A stretch of DNA of 64,000 nt. Origin: Pochonia chlamydosporia 170. Its lineage: Eukaryota > Ascomycota > Sordariomycetes > Hypocreales > Clavicipitaceae. Below the pieces are notes generated by a model that was given only the letters and a program-made list of their open reading frames with translations, did no database searches and was not told where the DNA came from. The stretch is taken from positions 4,836,001 to 4,900,000 of the forward strand of contig NC_035793.1 of NCBI RefSeq assembly GCF_001653235.2. Reading direction: 5' to 3'. Shown in pieces: positions 12,567-23,351 of the stretch; positions within the stretch are counted from its first letter, which is position 1; each line of letters begins with the position of its first letter. The translations under genes and the position numbers were made by a program.

Positions 12567-13080
12567 CTCCTATCCACATAATAGCCCAGAAACAATAGGT
12601 ATCAGACTAGCGTTCCTCTTAATCACGGACTGAGAGAAATAGAAGGAGCCATTTACCGATAAAGCAACATCTCAAAGAAGAGGACCGCCTGATCTAGGTG
12701 CATTGTCTGTTGTTCTCAACGCCATTCACGCGGCGGGTTCCCACAGAACCGATGGAGATTTGGAGCCACCAGCAAGCAAGTACGGACGTAAGAAGTGAGG
12801 GTGAAGTGGAATAGTGACGAATATTAAAATCCTCGGGATAGACAGATTTTGAAGGGTCCAGACATTTGGCACAGGGGCAAAATACCCAGAGAAGCCCCAA
12901 CAAGATAGCAACAAACATTGAAACCAGGGTCTAACCAAATGGACAAAACAGTCAGCAAAAGCGGCACAATGTACCGTATATGTATCGGTGGCTTCATGAA
13001 TTCTTCTGAATGCGATATCACAGCACCACGGATCAAACCAGCCAAAATGCACCACTAACAGAGCCAACCCTCGATCGTTA
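12567..13080 (-). other. Possible membrane-protein exons, incomplete
   Basis: A minus-strand frame with FGWFDPWCCDIAFRRIHE joins in phase across a 44-base candidate intron (GTACAT...GTTAG, about 12990-12947) to TLVSMFVAILLGLLWVFCP and then PEDFNIRHYSTSPSLLTSVL. A further piece at 12579-12394 reads FRTFYQYRRNQRLYTNGFF followed by ILFALLCHW. Together they suggest several helices of a membrane protein, but no ATG opens the first piece and the later junctions could not be solved. It may be the decayed 5' part of a gene reaching into the coiled-coil gene downstream, or a separate pseudogene. Confidence 0.3.
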
Positions 13081-13383
13081 TGCAGCTATACGACAGGGAT
13101 ATGCTGCAGCTGAATATCTCTGATCCGTAAAAACAGCAATGTACCCCTAGTGCAAATTAGGAACTAGCCGAAGAAAAACAGCAATTGACATCACTTGTTG
13201 ACAGGGAATGTAAGCAGGAACTAGCGGACAGTTTGAACACTACGGGGCTTTGCATATGCAATTACGGCTAAATTGTTCATTGAAGAATCGCCAATTTGCA
13301 CAATTGCTTTCTACCTGCCTCTCTCTGCCTGCAGTTACGAGATACAATTAATTCACTCATCTGTTTACTCTGCAGCACACAAG

Positions 13384-14020
13384 ATGCGGTTCATCAATTT
13401 CTTGCTCGGTGGCCTACAAGTCGCCGCCGCCGCTTCTGCAGCAAGTCCTTCCATCTTATTGACATCCTCAGACCAACCAGTGCCTTTTTTTGATCTCCCC
13501 AATGCCTTTCGTGGCTCGGATTTCGTCCCCGATCCTTTCGACGTAGAGGCTATTCGCAATGTTTTGGCACACTATCCGTTAGCTATTGACGGCAAGAACT
13601 TCGCTGCTCTTGACCGTGTCTTTGCTCCTAATGCAGTAGCAAACTACTCTGCGCCACTGGGTGTATTGAAACCATTATCCGCTATCCAGACGGCGTTGAA
13701 GGCCAGCCTTGCAGTTGTCACGACTCAGCACTCTTACGGCACTCAAATTATCGACGTGCTGTCTCCGGCCTCGGCTGTTTCTGTGACGTACTATACCGCG
13801 ACTCACTTTGGGATGGGGCCGCATGAAGGACAGATTGTGACTGCTTACGGACAGTATCAGGATGTGTGGACTCGGCAAAGAGATCTGACTTGGAGGATTA
13901 GTCACCGGAACTTGGTATATATGGTATGTTCAATGGCGTCGTTGAGTCTACAATCTTAATGTCTCTTCTAACACTTTGATTTAGGGCGCTCTGATTGGAA
14001 ATTTGTCTATTTTTACGTAA
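13384..14020 (+). CDS. Secreted SnoaL/NTF2-like protein
   Basis: Two exons, 13384-13923 and 13985-14020 (donor GTATGT, acceptor TTTAG, phase 0), about 191 residues. The start at 13384 is chosen over upstream codons because it places a signal peptide first: MRFINFLLGGLQVAAAASA. The mature part fits the SnoaL-like (NTF2-fold) family: DPFDVEAIRNVLAHYPLAID, then YSAPLGVLKPLSAIQTALKA, QHSYGTQIID and the terminal RISHRNLVYM-GALIGNLSIF. SnoaL-fold proteins are cone-shaped barrels that act as cyclases, dehydratases, epimerases or non-enzymatic binders; extracellular fungal members have no fixed function. No biosynthetic genes flank it, so no pathway is inferred. Confidence 0.8.
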
Positions 14021-15142
14021 GGCAGAGACAGAAATGACTTCTTTGGGCTTTTGGCCGATGATGGAGGATTCTGCCATTTGAAACCAGACTGCCAATGTCA
14101 AGTTTGACAACATGATGTCGTGTTTTGGGGGAGATTGTCAGTGTACATAACTGTGTGATAACTTCCTATTGTCACCTCAACAATCATGAGCTTCATACAC
14201 CGGCATGACTGCCAATGGGCCGTAGCTAATAGAAATAGCATGCTATAGAATGGGTGGCGGCAAGTTATAATTTATGAGAGGAACCACTGTGGCTCTATAG
14301 GCTTACAGAGTGTACCCAGTACCATCCTGTGAGAACCTCCACGAAACTGCTCAATCTCCATTTGCGAATACATACCGCATCATCAATTCCCACCTTGTAA
14401 AGCGCCAGGCACCCCAGATAGGTTTTTGCTGACGTCCATTTCCATGCCCTCCAGGCCCTATCCGGACCATTTCCCACCAGTGCGGCCGTAATAGCTGGAG
14501 GAGCAGGTCGAGGTTGAAGTTGCACGCCGCGGATTCGCTGTATAACTTCACTCCGCGGATTGGGAAACGTTGATTGAACTGGTTCCATGATCTCGGTCTG
14601 TGGTAAAGTGGTACCCATTAAGCGAGGAGGGGAAATTGAAGGTGATGAAAGATGAAGGATTACGAAACCAAGCTAAACTTTTGCTGAAGTGTACAATGAA
14701 TATGGGAGGCGAAACACTGTGTCGGTTACATGGATAAGCGAGAACCTAAAGAAGCAAAGGAATGATAGAATTAAATCCCTCAGGAGGCAAAGCCAAAAGC
14801 CATGGGCTGAATTACAGCAGCCTCGTATTCAGGGTGCCGTTAGGGAGTCAAAGTACCACCATGCGCCACGCCCATCTGGTAGCATAGATCCCTGATGCGA
14901 TTCGAGCCGCCAGCAAACTTGATAATCTTACAAATGAATGAAAAGAGTTCCATTTCCTGTATCGCTACGTCTCCCAACACGTTGGGTGAATATGGATCCT
15001 CGTGGACGTCGGAGCATCACGAAGGGGGTGCCGCCAATTCGAAGCTTCCTGGTCAATGGCAAACGCCTGACTACAGCTAGTTCCTCGATTCTCTGAGGCA
15101 CTCACTACGCACCCTCAAAGTCGACGTAACGGAAACCGACAG
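14021..15142. other. No supported gene
   Basis: About 1.1 kb. A 107-codon minus-strand frame at 14295-14618 has no recognisable motif and is not called. Confidence 0.35.
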
Positions 15143-15580
15143 TTGCTTATACGCCGAGTGTTGCATGACTGGGATTTCGACAACCAATCCGAGTATTTGG
15201 AAGATGTTGCTGAAACCAACTTGCGCACTTGGTTCGAGCGCATTGCAGATATTCGCAATCCTGGGACTATATTATCAGCCTTTCGAATCCGCGATCCTAC
15301 CGCCATATTCCTCTTTGTCATTCCGGCCATATTAGATGCTTGTATCGTCGTCTCCAGTCTGGTGTACATTTGTGATCGGACTTGTGGCCATGTGCGTCTT
15401 GCACTTTGAGACGGGAGGCAAGCTGCTGCCGATTGGACTATGGACCATTCTTACTACAGGTGAGTCACACAGTCTTCTGGTGCTTCCCGTTGACAGGTCG
15501 CTTCTGGTGGTTTGCGCAGGGTGGCAAAAAAATTGTTGGCTCGCGCACAGTTTGTATCTAGACGTCAGTTGTCGACAGAT
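15143..15580 (+). pseudogene. Fragment of a two-helix membrane protein with a frame break
   Basis: One plus-strand frame reads YLEDVAETNLRTWFERIADI then AIFLFVIPAILDACIVVSSL. The next hydrophobic segment, VWCTFVIGLVAMCVLHFETG followed by LLPIGLWTILTT, lies one base out of frame and overlaps the end of the first around 15350. A 38-base GTGAGT...ACAG candidate intron follows at 15461. The overlap of two membrane helices in adjacent frames suggests an indel in a former membrane protein; no complete gene could be built. Confidence 0.3.
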
Positions 15581-15853
15581 GTATGGCATATGTGCTCCTA
15601 ATAAGGCGAATTACTATACGCAAGTCAGTTGCACGGTCAAACTAGTAACAATGAATCAGAGGCCGAAAGCCCATTAAATCAAATCTCACGCTCTTCTAAC
15701 AGTATCACAGAGCATTTACGGTGAGTAACGCAATAATCGTAATAATTCGGCGATTCCATCACTGGGTGTCAGATTGTCTACGTTAAGATAGGCACAGTGC
15801 ATATTTTACATGTTAGACATGCTCTCAGCATGAGAATAATATAAATACAGGCC

Positions 15854-17620
15854 TCATATATCCAGAACCTGTTTATCTTCTCTTAACCTAGCGGCCAACT
15901 TTCGTATATCAACATCCTGAATCTTAGAACACTCCTCGATCGCCAAAACAGCGGCTGTAGCCGCACTTTGGCCCAAAATCATATACGTTGGCTCCATTCG
16001 GATACTTGCGAATGCGACATGCGTGCTGCTCATTGTTACGGGACTCAAAAAGTTAGTCGCAACATTTGTAGGCGCGATGATGCTATCGAACGGAATTGGA
16101 AATGGCTTCGAAACAGGAACATGGATGAGGCCCTCGTTATGGACCTTGTTATTAATGACGACTCTTTCCACTTCGTGTACATCGAGGGTATACGAGCCGA
16201 GACCAATAGATCGTTCCTTGACTTCGATCTTAGGACTCTGCACGTCACTCTGTGTCATGGTGTATTTGCCCTTGAGGCGTCTCGCCTCACGGATATATAT
16301 CTCAAACGGCCAATGATCATTACTGACGAATTCATCCTTGGCATAACCCCAGGTGCCCGCGGATTTTCGAAACCTCTCAGGCACTCTAGGATGGTTGGCG
16401 AGTGTCCAAAAGAAGCCCTGTGTATATGTCTTGTGACGCTCAACAATTTCAGCTCGTTGTTCGTAATCCTGCTCAATGTAATTGGTATGCTTATCGGCGT
16501 CGTAGTTTCCGCCCAGGAGGTCGGTGCTAACATGGCCGTTTGAGTTACTGTCCGTTTTACCATTTGGCATAAGTTGCTTGGTGAAGAAATCATCATGATA
16601 ACCACTCTCAATATATCGGAGGAGAATCTCGTACGAAGCTTCGTCATATCCTTTAGGTTTAGAAAATGGGACCCTGTTGCCCGCGTCTTGCGTCAAACAA
16701 AGTCGGTAGTTGAACGACTGGAGTCGGTATTTATCTGCCGTTCCATTCAATTTGCTGACATCACCGGCTGGGATAGCTCGGTCGATTCCTTTGATGAGAC
16801 CGCTACTTGGCTTTCCCTTTTTAATATACGGGTCCATTCCAAGGTAATTGTCTTGAGGGCTGATGCGGACCCCAGCTAATGACTCTTTAAACTCTGCTTC
16901 GCTTTCACGGCCAATTCTGTAACCAATGCCTGCTGCGGCCATGAGATCTCCTTCGTAGCTGGCGTCAATAAACACAGATGCATCGTAAACATGACCAGAA
17001 ACTGTTTTAAAGGACACAATTTGTTTGTCCTTCATTTTAACTCCGCCGGATGACCGATCGACTGTCTCGTTTCTGAATACCTTGATGTTCAAGTCCTTGA
17101 CCCAGTTCTCGAATATCATTTGTGCAATATGAGGTTCGAACGTCCACTGGACCTGTTTTTCGTCATCGATTGTTGGGCCGGGCTGAGAAGTCCCTTGCTT
17201 TTTGATATAGTCTGCTCTTGTTCCCTTCCGCCACGCTGCATCAGACTTGTAGTGCTGGTACACACGGTGATAAAATTCGCGAGCAATGCCCCCTATGGCG
17301 TTTCCATCTTTTGAGTCGGTCCAACCCAGGCCCGACACGGTCAACCCACCAATGTGCTTTGATGGTGTTACAATAGCCACGGTTTTGTTCATGCGTTTGG
17401 TCTGTATTGCGGCGGCTAGTCCTGCTGGTGTAGCGCCGTAGATGAGAACGTCGTATTTCCCACGTCCATACGTGTCGCACGTTACTCGGTTCTCAACTGC
17501 TCGTTTTGAAGGGGCCATTGCAGCACCGAGAGACGTCAGAGCGAGAATAGATATGAACACGTTCGCTAGGTTGAAGAGATGGCATGGTAGTGCTCCCCGT
17601 TGTGGTCGGTGAGGCGCCAT
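15854..17620 (-). CDS. FAD-dependent oxidoreductase, FAD_oxidored (xanthan-lyase-like) family
   Basis: Intronless, 588 residues. A signal-anchor-like N-terminus (LFNLANVFISILALTSLGAA) precedes the dinucleotide-binding strand-loop-helix YDVLIYGATPAGLAAAIQT, a variant GxxPxGxxxA Rossmann motif. The flavin-binding continuation HIGGLTVSGLGWTD and the second strand ASVFIDASYEGDLMAAAGIG are typical of the FAD_oxidored family (PF12831 type), fungal members of which are usually annotated 'FAD dependent oxidoreductase' or 'xanthan lyase'-like. The C-terminal part has VATNFLSPVTMSSTHVAFAS and PTYMILGQSAATAAVLAI, again characteristic (second FAD contact). Length is normal for the family. Substrate unknown. 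Predicted location is extracellular or endomembrane, from the N-terminus only. Confidence 0.88.
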   Translation of the reverse strand: MAPHRPQRGALPCHLFNLANVFISILALTSLGAAMAPSKRAVENRVTCDTYGRGKYDVLIYGATPAGLAAAIQTKRMNKTVAIVTPSKHIGGLTVSGLGWTDSKDGNAIGGIAREFYHRVYQHYKSDAAWRKGTRADYIKKQGTSQPGPTIDDEKQVQWTFEPHIAQMIFENWVKDLNIKVFRNETVDRSSGGVKMKDKQIVSFKTVSGHVYDASVFIDASYEGDLMAAAGIGYRIGRESEAEFKESLAGVRISPQDNYLGMDPYIKKGKPSSGLIKGIDRAIPAGDVSKLNGTADKYRLQSFNYRLCLTQDAGNRVPFSKPKGYDEASYEILLRYIESGYHDDFFTKQLMPNGKTDSNSNGHVSTDLLGGNYDADKHTNYIEQDYEQRAEIVERHKTYTQGFFWTLANHPRVPERFRKSAGTWGYAKDEFVSNDHWPFEIYIREARRLKGKYTMTQSDVQSPKIEVKERSIGLGSYTLDVHEVERVVINNKVHNEGLIHVPVSKPFPIPFDSIIAPTNVATNFLSPVTMSSTHVAFASIRMEPTYMILGQSAATAAVLAIEECSKIQDVDIRKLAARLREDKQVLDI

Positions 17621-19895
17621 GTTGAGAACCTCTGCCTAAGTTAAATCAACGATATATGTTTAGCGGACGTGAAATAGCTTCTTTGAGGATAGACAAGAAG
17701 AGACATTTATGTTTGTGGCCAAATGATGTCCCTCATTTTGATGTCATGGCAATCGTACATTGTCACGCAGCCTCTTGGCAAACGAAACTCCATCGCCTTA
17801 CAACGTACTCCCTGTGACTAATTTTCGTGCTGACACCCGTGACAGGTACACAAGGTACGCTGGATATACTAAAATTATACTTGACACCCTGCTCAGGATG
17901 CTCAGGGATAACGTTTCTTACTTGCATCCAACGCAACCGCCCATGTTAGCAGTGTTGGACCGCCCGATATCATGATCTGATCAGCGAATGCATGGACCGT
18001 TGCATCCAAGAGAATCCACGACAAGTAGAGGTGTCTAATCCACAGTCAGCACTTGGAGGGCGATGAAGGCGGAGCGAACAAAGATCGGCAGTAAGATGCA
18101 GGGATTCAATGACAATGAGCTCGAAGTACACGACTCTCATGTTTAGACAACCATGGTAAGAGAGCTACTCAGGTTCATTGTATTTCAAAATGCGCCTTAT
18201 CTGTTGAGTGCAAACAGACAATGGAAACGCGGACAACTATTGAATCGAGAAGTAGTCGTTTGACGTCAGTTTGCTACAGCCTACCTAAAGCCACAAGCAG
18301 TCTGGTAGTGATAAGACAGCGTACTGATGCGTCGCCAAGTACTTACACTGTTGTCTATCTCTGGCAGAGTTGAGCTGGAGACTCGGATTGTGCCTTTAGT
18401 TGACTGATCCTGACGAGCTCTGGTGTTGCTTCCCGCAGGGCATCCCAGATGCGCTTGCGATGACAGTAAAATGGCAGTCTTAAAGACCAGGGCCATTTTT
18501 CAGTTTGAAACTGGCATTTTAAATTGACAGAGTGCATCAGATACCGTTGTTTTTTTCTCGCTTATGTTTAGACCATTGATGGTGCCCAGATCTGGAGTGC
18601 AGCACAAAAAAAGTAGGCGAAATGACTATTTGGTTCCAACCAGATCTACAAATCGGATACATGTCTTTGCAAATGCGCATAGTTTGAGCGACATAGAACC
18701 CTGGAGTAACTTAACGAGTTGACGTCCGTTTGGAGATGAACTCGCGATGGAGCACGACGGAGCAGCCACATAAACGTACGCTGAATCTGCTCCGTAGGTT
18801 GCTATAAATAAGTCCAGAAATCTTTACAGTTTGAAAGACAGATGTAACTTGTCCTCGATTTAATTGACTTACTTCTAGATATAGAACTTTAAAAGAGCCT
18901 CTTCCCCAACCACAGCTTGCTAGTACACTTGACATTAAGCCTTGACTCTCCACATTACAAATTCGAGCCACCGATAAAGGTCAGTACCCCTAACCAGGAT
19001 CGACCAAGCAGACGGCGAAGCGGCAGTAAATTATTCTTAAAGTGTTGTTAGCCAGTAGCATTTCGTGTGCATTGCAGCATTCGCCACCACAACCCTACGA
19101 CTCCACAAAGAGAAATAAAGCTGCATCAAGAACATATCCCTATTTATAAAAACACGTTAGTAACTAAAGCTCAGGGGCAAACTCACCCAAACCAAGAAAT
19201 GTTGAGGGCTGAACCATTGACTCTCCAAGGAGTAAAACGTCCGACCTGTCAAGCCATCAAGTCCAGTCTTGACAACCAACGCCACACGCACACCAAGACT
19301 GTCATTCCCGAAACCCAAGAGGAGAACCACACGGAACTGCCTCCCAAAGCAGTAAAACCAAGCGTGCAACCCAGCTAGCTCCGGGACTCAGCCAACTAGT
19401 CCAGCGGATTCAGTTTCATGCCTCACTTCACCAATTTACCCGTCGTGCCCGTGTTCAGCTCAAATCCACGTGGCAATAGCCCTTGTTTCACTCGCCTTAC
19501 CAATAGTCAACCAACTCCTTCAGACGGGTTATCCCCTAAACGGCATTTAACCGCATTCTTCATGTCTGTCCGTTGCGTCAATGACTCGCATTGCACCGCA
19601 AAGCATGGCAGCCACCGTGGTGGAGATGAAAAACGCCTCTCGGTAACGTCGGTACCACCACTGCGAGACTAACAAAATGTGCCTCGGTCGAAATGTCATT
19701 ACAGTAGATCGCAATACCAATATGCCCTTTGACAGACCTAGGTTTTTTCTTCTTGGGGGTGGATACCGTGCTGTATCTTTACTAATTGTCCTGTCTATTT
19801 TTGCATCTAAAATGGGGGTTAGCTGAATGTCTTGAATCTTCAGATCACATCGTCTGGCTTCGTCGCATTCGTCGAAAACTTGAACTGCAGCCGCG
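17621..19895. other. No supported gene
   Basis: A 2.3 kb stretch separating divergent FAD oxidoreductase and PTH11-like receptor genes. Only short frames without motifs; it probably contains both promoters. Confidence 0.4.
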
Positions 19896-21068
19896 ATGGC
19901 AATTGAGAATCGCGGCCCGCAGCTCCAAGCTGCCTGCTATGTCCTCGTCGTCTTTGCGGCAGTGTCGATGCTTCTGCGCTGCTATGTCCGGATATTCATG
20001 ATAAAAAACTTTGGTCTGGACGATGGATTCATGGTGTTTGCGCTGGTATGACGACCAACTTCCCGGATGAGATTCTGTATCCTAACTATTGGCAGGTTAC
20101 CTTCATTCTCTTCGTGGCATGCGCGTTATCCGGCGTTCACTATGGCACCGGGCGCCATTACTGGGATTTAGAAAGCGACGACATATCATCTGCCATGCAG
20201 GTAAGACAACCCACACACAAATCAACACTTCAAGCCAATGCTGACACCCATCAGTACTGGTGGTTCTGCTACCTCTCGTATTGCCTCACAATGATAGCAT
20301 CGAAACTCTCCATCGGCTGCTTCCTGTTGCGCCTCATGGTCCGCCGCCTCGAAAGATGGATCGTATACGTGGTTATGCTGCTCACCGTCCTCACTGGCGT
20401 GCTCTTCTTCTTCGTCACCCTACTTCAATGCAAGCCGATTTCCTACTTCTGGAACAAGGCACAGCAAGGCCACTGCATCGACATCGAAGTCATCATCGTC
20501 ATCACCTACGTGTACAGTGCGTTCAGCGTAATCTGCGACTTTACCTTCGCACTGCTACCCATATACATCATCTGGCACTTGAACATGAACAAGGTGAACA
20601 AGATGGCTCTTATTCCCATCATGGCAATGGCTTGCGTGTACGTCACCTCCTAAACCACATTGTGAAATCAACTGACGAGAATACAGCGCGAGCGCCGCCG
20701 TTGTTATCCGCTTTCCATACGTGCAGGACTTTAAGAACCCCGACTTTCTTTGTGAGATCGACCCCGTGTTTTATGTGTGCTTGTCGCTAATGAGTATAGA
20801 TGCAACCATTGACATTGCCATCTGGTCGACTACGGAACAAGGACTTGCTATTACGGCCGGTAATCTTGCGACCCTCCGACCTCTTCTCCGATCTATCAAA
20901 CAATTTGTCGGCTTGAGTCAGTCTGGGCCGACGCTGCTAAAGGACTCGGATCGAGCGACGAATAATAATGTGAATAGGGGGACGTTTCATTCCGGCGGAG
21001 GGTTTCCGGATAGCAGCGAGCATCTTAAGCTGCAGCCAATCGCGGGACAGCATAGTACTAGATTTTAG
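19896..21068 (+). CDS. PTH11-like seven-helix receptor (fungal rhodopsin-type integral membrane domain)
   Basis: Four exons, 19896-20045, 20096-20200, 20255-20637 and 20687-21068; all junctions are GT-AG and in phase, giving 339 residues. Family hallmarks are present in order: an N-terminal helix with RCYVRIFMIKNFGLDDGFMV, the GVHYGTGRHYWDL loop, the helix YLSYCLTMIASKLSIGCFLL, LLQCKPISYFWNKAQQGHCI, the helix VYSAFSVICDFTFALLPIYI, then ASAAVVIRFPYVQDF and DIAIWSTTEQGLAITAGNLA-TLRPLL. The C-terminal tail is short, Ser/Asn-rich and cytosolic. Family members are GPCR-like surface proteins expanded in plant- and insect-associated fungi; Pth11 itself senses surface cues. This copy lacks an extracellular CFEM domain. 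Ligand unknown. Confidence 0.88.
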
Positions 21069-21233
21069 TCAACAACGAGGAACGAAATGTTAAATGAACT
21101 CTGGCCTCTCTCATGATCCAAACCCGGAGGTCAAGTGCTTGTGATGATGTTGGCCACTGCAATTCACAAACCGGACCTAGAAGCACAGCGATGAAAGATG
21201 CCAAGACATCGCGATGCTAGAAAGCAAAGCTAC

Positions 21234-23115
21234 CTAGATGACTAAAAGCTTCTCCAGCCTCATCACAACCTCCTCGTTGAACCGTTCAACACTCTGGCTG
21301 TCATCTTCCCCCATGCCCTCCAAACATACCCTCACCACTTCTCCATAAACACTTCCCGCAGAAGCCATCACCATATCCAAAAACCTTCGGTCCTGGAGCA
21401 ATGTTCCCCGAACTTTCTTAGTCACTCCAGGCCGGATATGCCCCTGCACCTCTTCGTCCTTGATTCCCAGCACTCTGTGGAGCGGCATCCACAGTGCGGT
21501 CTCTAGCAACACAAGGCCTAAGCTATAAATGTCAAACGCTTTCTTGAATCCGCCGATACTCTCCACCGCAATATCGCTGTGTGCTAGTGGATGCCTGTAC
21601 AGGTTATACAGCGGGTTGGTGTCGGGTCTCTCCGTCATTTCCGTATTATAGGTTGGCCGCGCCAGCCCAAATCCGCAAAGAAAAGGATTCGAGAGATCCG
21701 GGCAGCCAGGGTCTGTGAAAAAGACTACATTTTGACTGCGAAGGGCCTTGTGAATCCAGTTTGTGGAGTGGAGGTATTGCAGGGCGGTGGCGAGTGTGTG
21801 TGCGAGGTGGATGCGGGCTGACAAAGATGGTTTCTCCTCATCAAGGAAGAGGTCAAAGAGCGATGATGACGAGTTGGCGGATGATGGGCCCATTGGCCGG
21901 CGGAAGACCAGTCCGAAGCGATTATTTGATGCGTCGTTGAAGTAACCGATGCAGGCGGCCGTGCGAAACTGTGCCGGCTTTTGGGGATTGCTGAGAAGGG
22001 TTGAGAGTTTGGATATTCGTGCTAGTGTACGAGGATCAGGCTGCCCGAGTTGCAGTACTGGTTCGTAATATTTCCACTCAATCCATGCAGGATTGCCGTG
22101 ATACATGCCGTCGGAACGCTCTATCTCAAACGTAAAGGTTGCGGGAGAAGAGCGAAGGATGGTGCAGGATCTCGCGTCTAACTGCCCTGCCTCGCTGGAG
22201 CTGTCGTCATGGTGTTCATCACCAGAATCCGAATTAAGTTCTACATTGAGCGCCTTGAAGTGCGCCAGGGTTGCGAGGACGTCTCTCTCCTCTTGAAGTT
22301 CAGGGTAAGAAGTTGGCAGCGGCGCGAGATTCGGATATTGAAAGCCCTTAGTGAGCTGCAAGCTGTTGGCCTGAAAGATCTGAAGCAGGTGGTCAACCTT
22401 GTTGTTCAATTCCAGGACCTGCATGGAAGTGCGCATCTGCGCTTGGTGGAGGGCCATCTGCTGCTGTGAGTCGAGCAGGCTGGTCATGGCGTCATTGAGT
22501 GCGCCGAGCTGTGCTAGAGAAGTCTCAAAACGCTCACGGTCGAACGCAGCCCATCGGATACGCACTGGATAACTTCGCATTTTTTCCACACATCTGAGCG
22601 CTCTCTTCTCGAGCGAGCTTTTGGCAGGCGGAAACCGCTCCTGCAGCTCAGATTCCGCACCGGCATTCGCATTAAGACCGACCTTTTCATCTTCGACTAA
22701 ATATCGATACGGGTGATTTGTCTTCCAGAAATTGGCGAGAATGATGTCTTGTTCACGGAGGACCTGTTGAACAAGCGCCTCGTTCAAGCGCAGGCTGGCA
22801 GAAATCGAGTCGTTCTGCTCTGTCAAGTTGGCTACATCAGCCCAGTTTAGAAGTCGATGTTGCTCTGTTTTTAGACGGACACGCAAGTATTGAAACTGAA
22901 CTGGCATTCCTTTAGCATCGGACACGAGATTGTATGCTGCATGTCATTGCATTGTCAGCCGATTTGGTGCGTAGTTGACATGTCAGGGTGCAGATTGAAG
23001 GGAAGCAGCCACGCCACGCAGCGCAGAGGCTTTGACATGGTCTGACCTTTGACGCAGCCTGAGAAGAGCTGGAAGGTGAGTGAGAGGGCCCCAATGCCCA
23101 GAGATAAGGGATCCA
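21234..23115 (-). CDS. HeLo-domain / pseudokinase protein with an apparent 5' frame break
   Basis: The main exon (22936-21234) encodes an N-terminal helical HeLo-type (prion-inhibition and propagation) domain: SDAKGMPVQFQYLRVRLKTE, then LNWADVANLTEQNDSISASL. A helical linker follows, with a C-terminal kinase fold. The kinase part lacks catalysis: the catalytic-loop position reads HKALRSQNV (Asp missing) and the DFG position reads GFG. A short first exon should lie at 23115-23047 (donor GTCAGA at 23046, acceptor ATGCAG before 22936). It holds the conserved hydrophobic first helix, but that helix is one base out of phase with the ATG at 23115, so the intact start may be lost. The nearest clean ATG in the main frame is at 22925. 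Architecture parallels MLKL-like executioners (helical death domain plus pseudokinase). It lies 236 bp downstream of the PLC-like gene on the same strand. Confidence 0.75.
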
Positions 23116-23351
23116 TCGATCAAATCGGCCTCATCTCACCCTACACCGCCTTGATGATGTAGGAGGAGATGAAGCTGGTATTGAGGAATGCAATCGCGGG
23201 TCCAATGTTTCGTGTGGTTGATTGCACTTGGCTGCGGCTCCTCCCGTTGTCGAAATCCCAAGCGCCCAGATGTCAGCCCCTCCTTCCGTCTTCAAAAGCC
23301 CCGCCTCAGACCATCAAACTATTACCAACACGGTAAAGAGCAGCGCCGCTT

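Noticed and set aside
15968..16879. Plus-strand frames of up to 191 codons opposite the FAD oxidoreductase
   Set aside because: Antisense shadows of a well-supported intronless gene.
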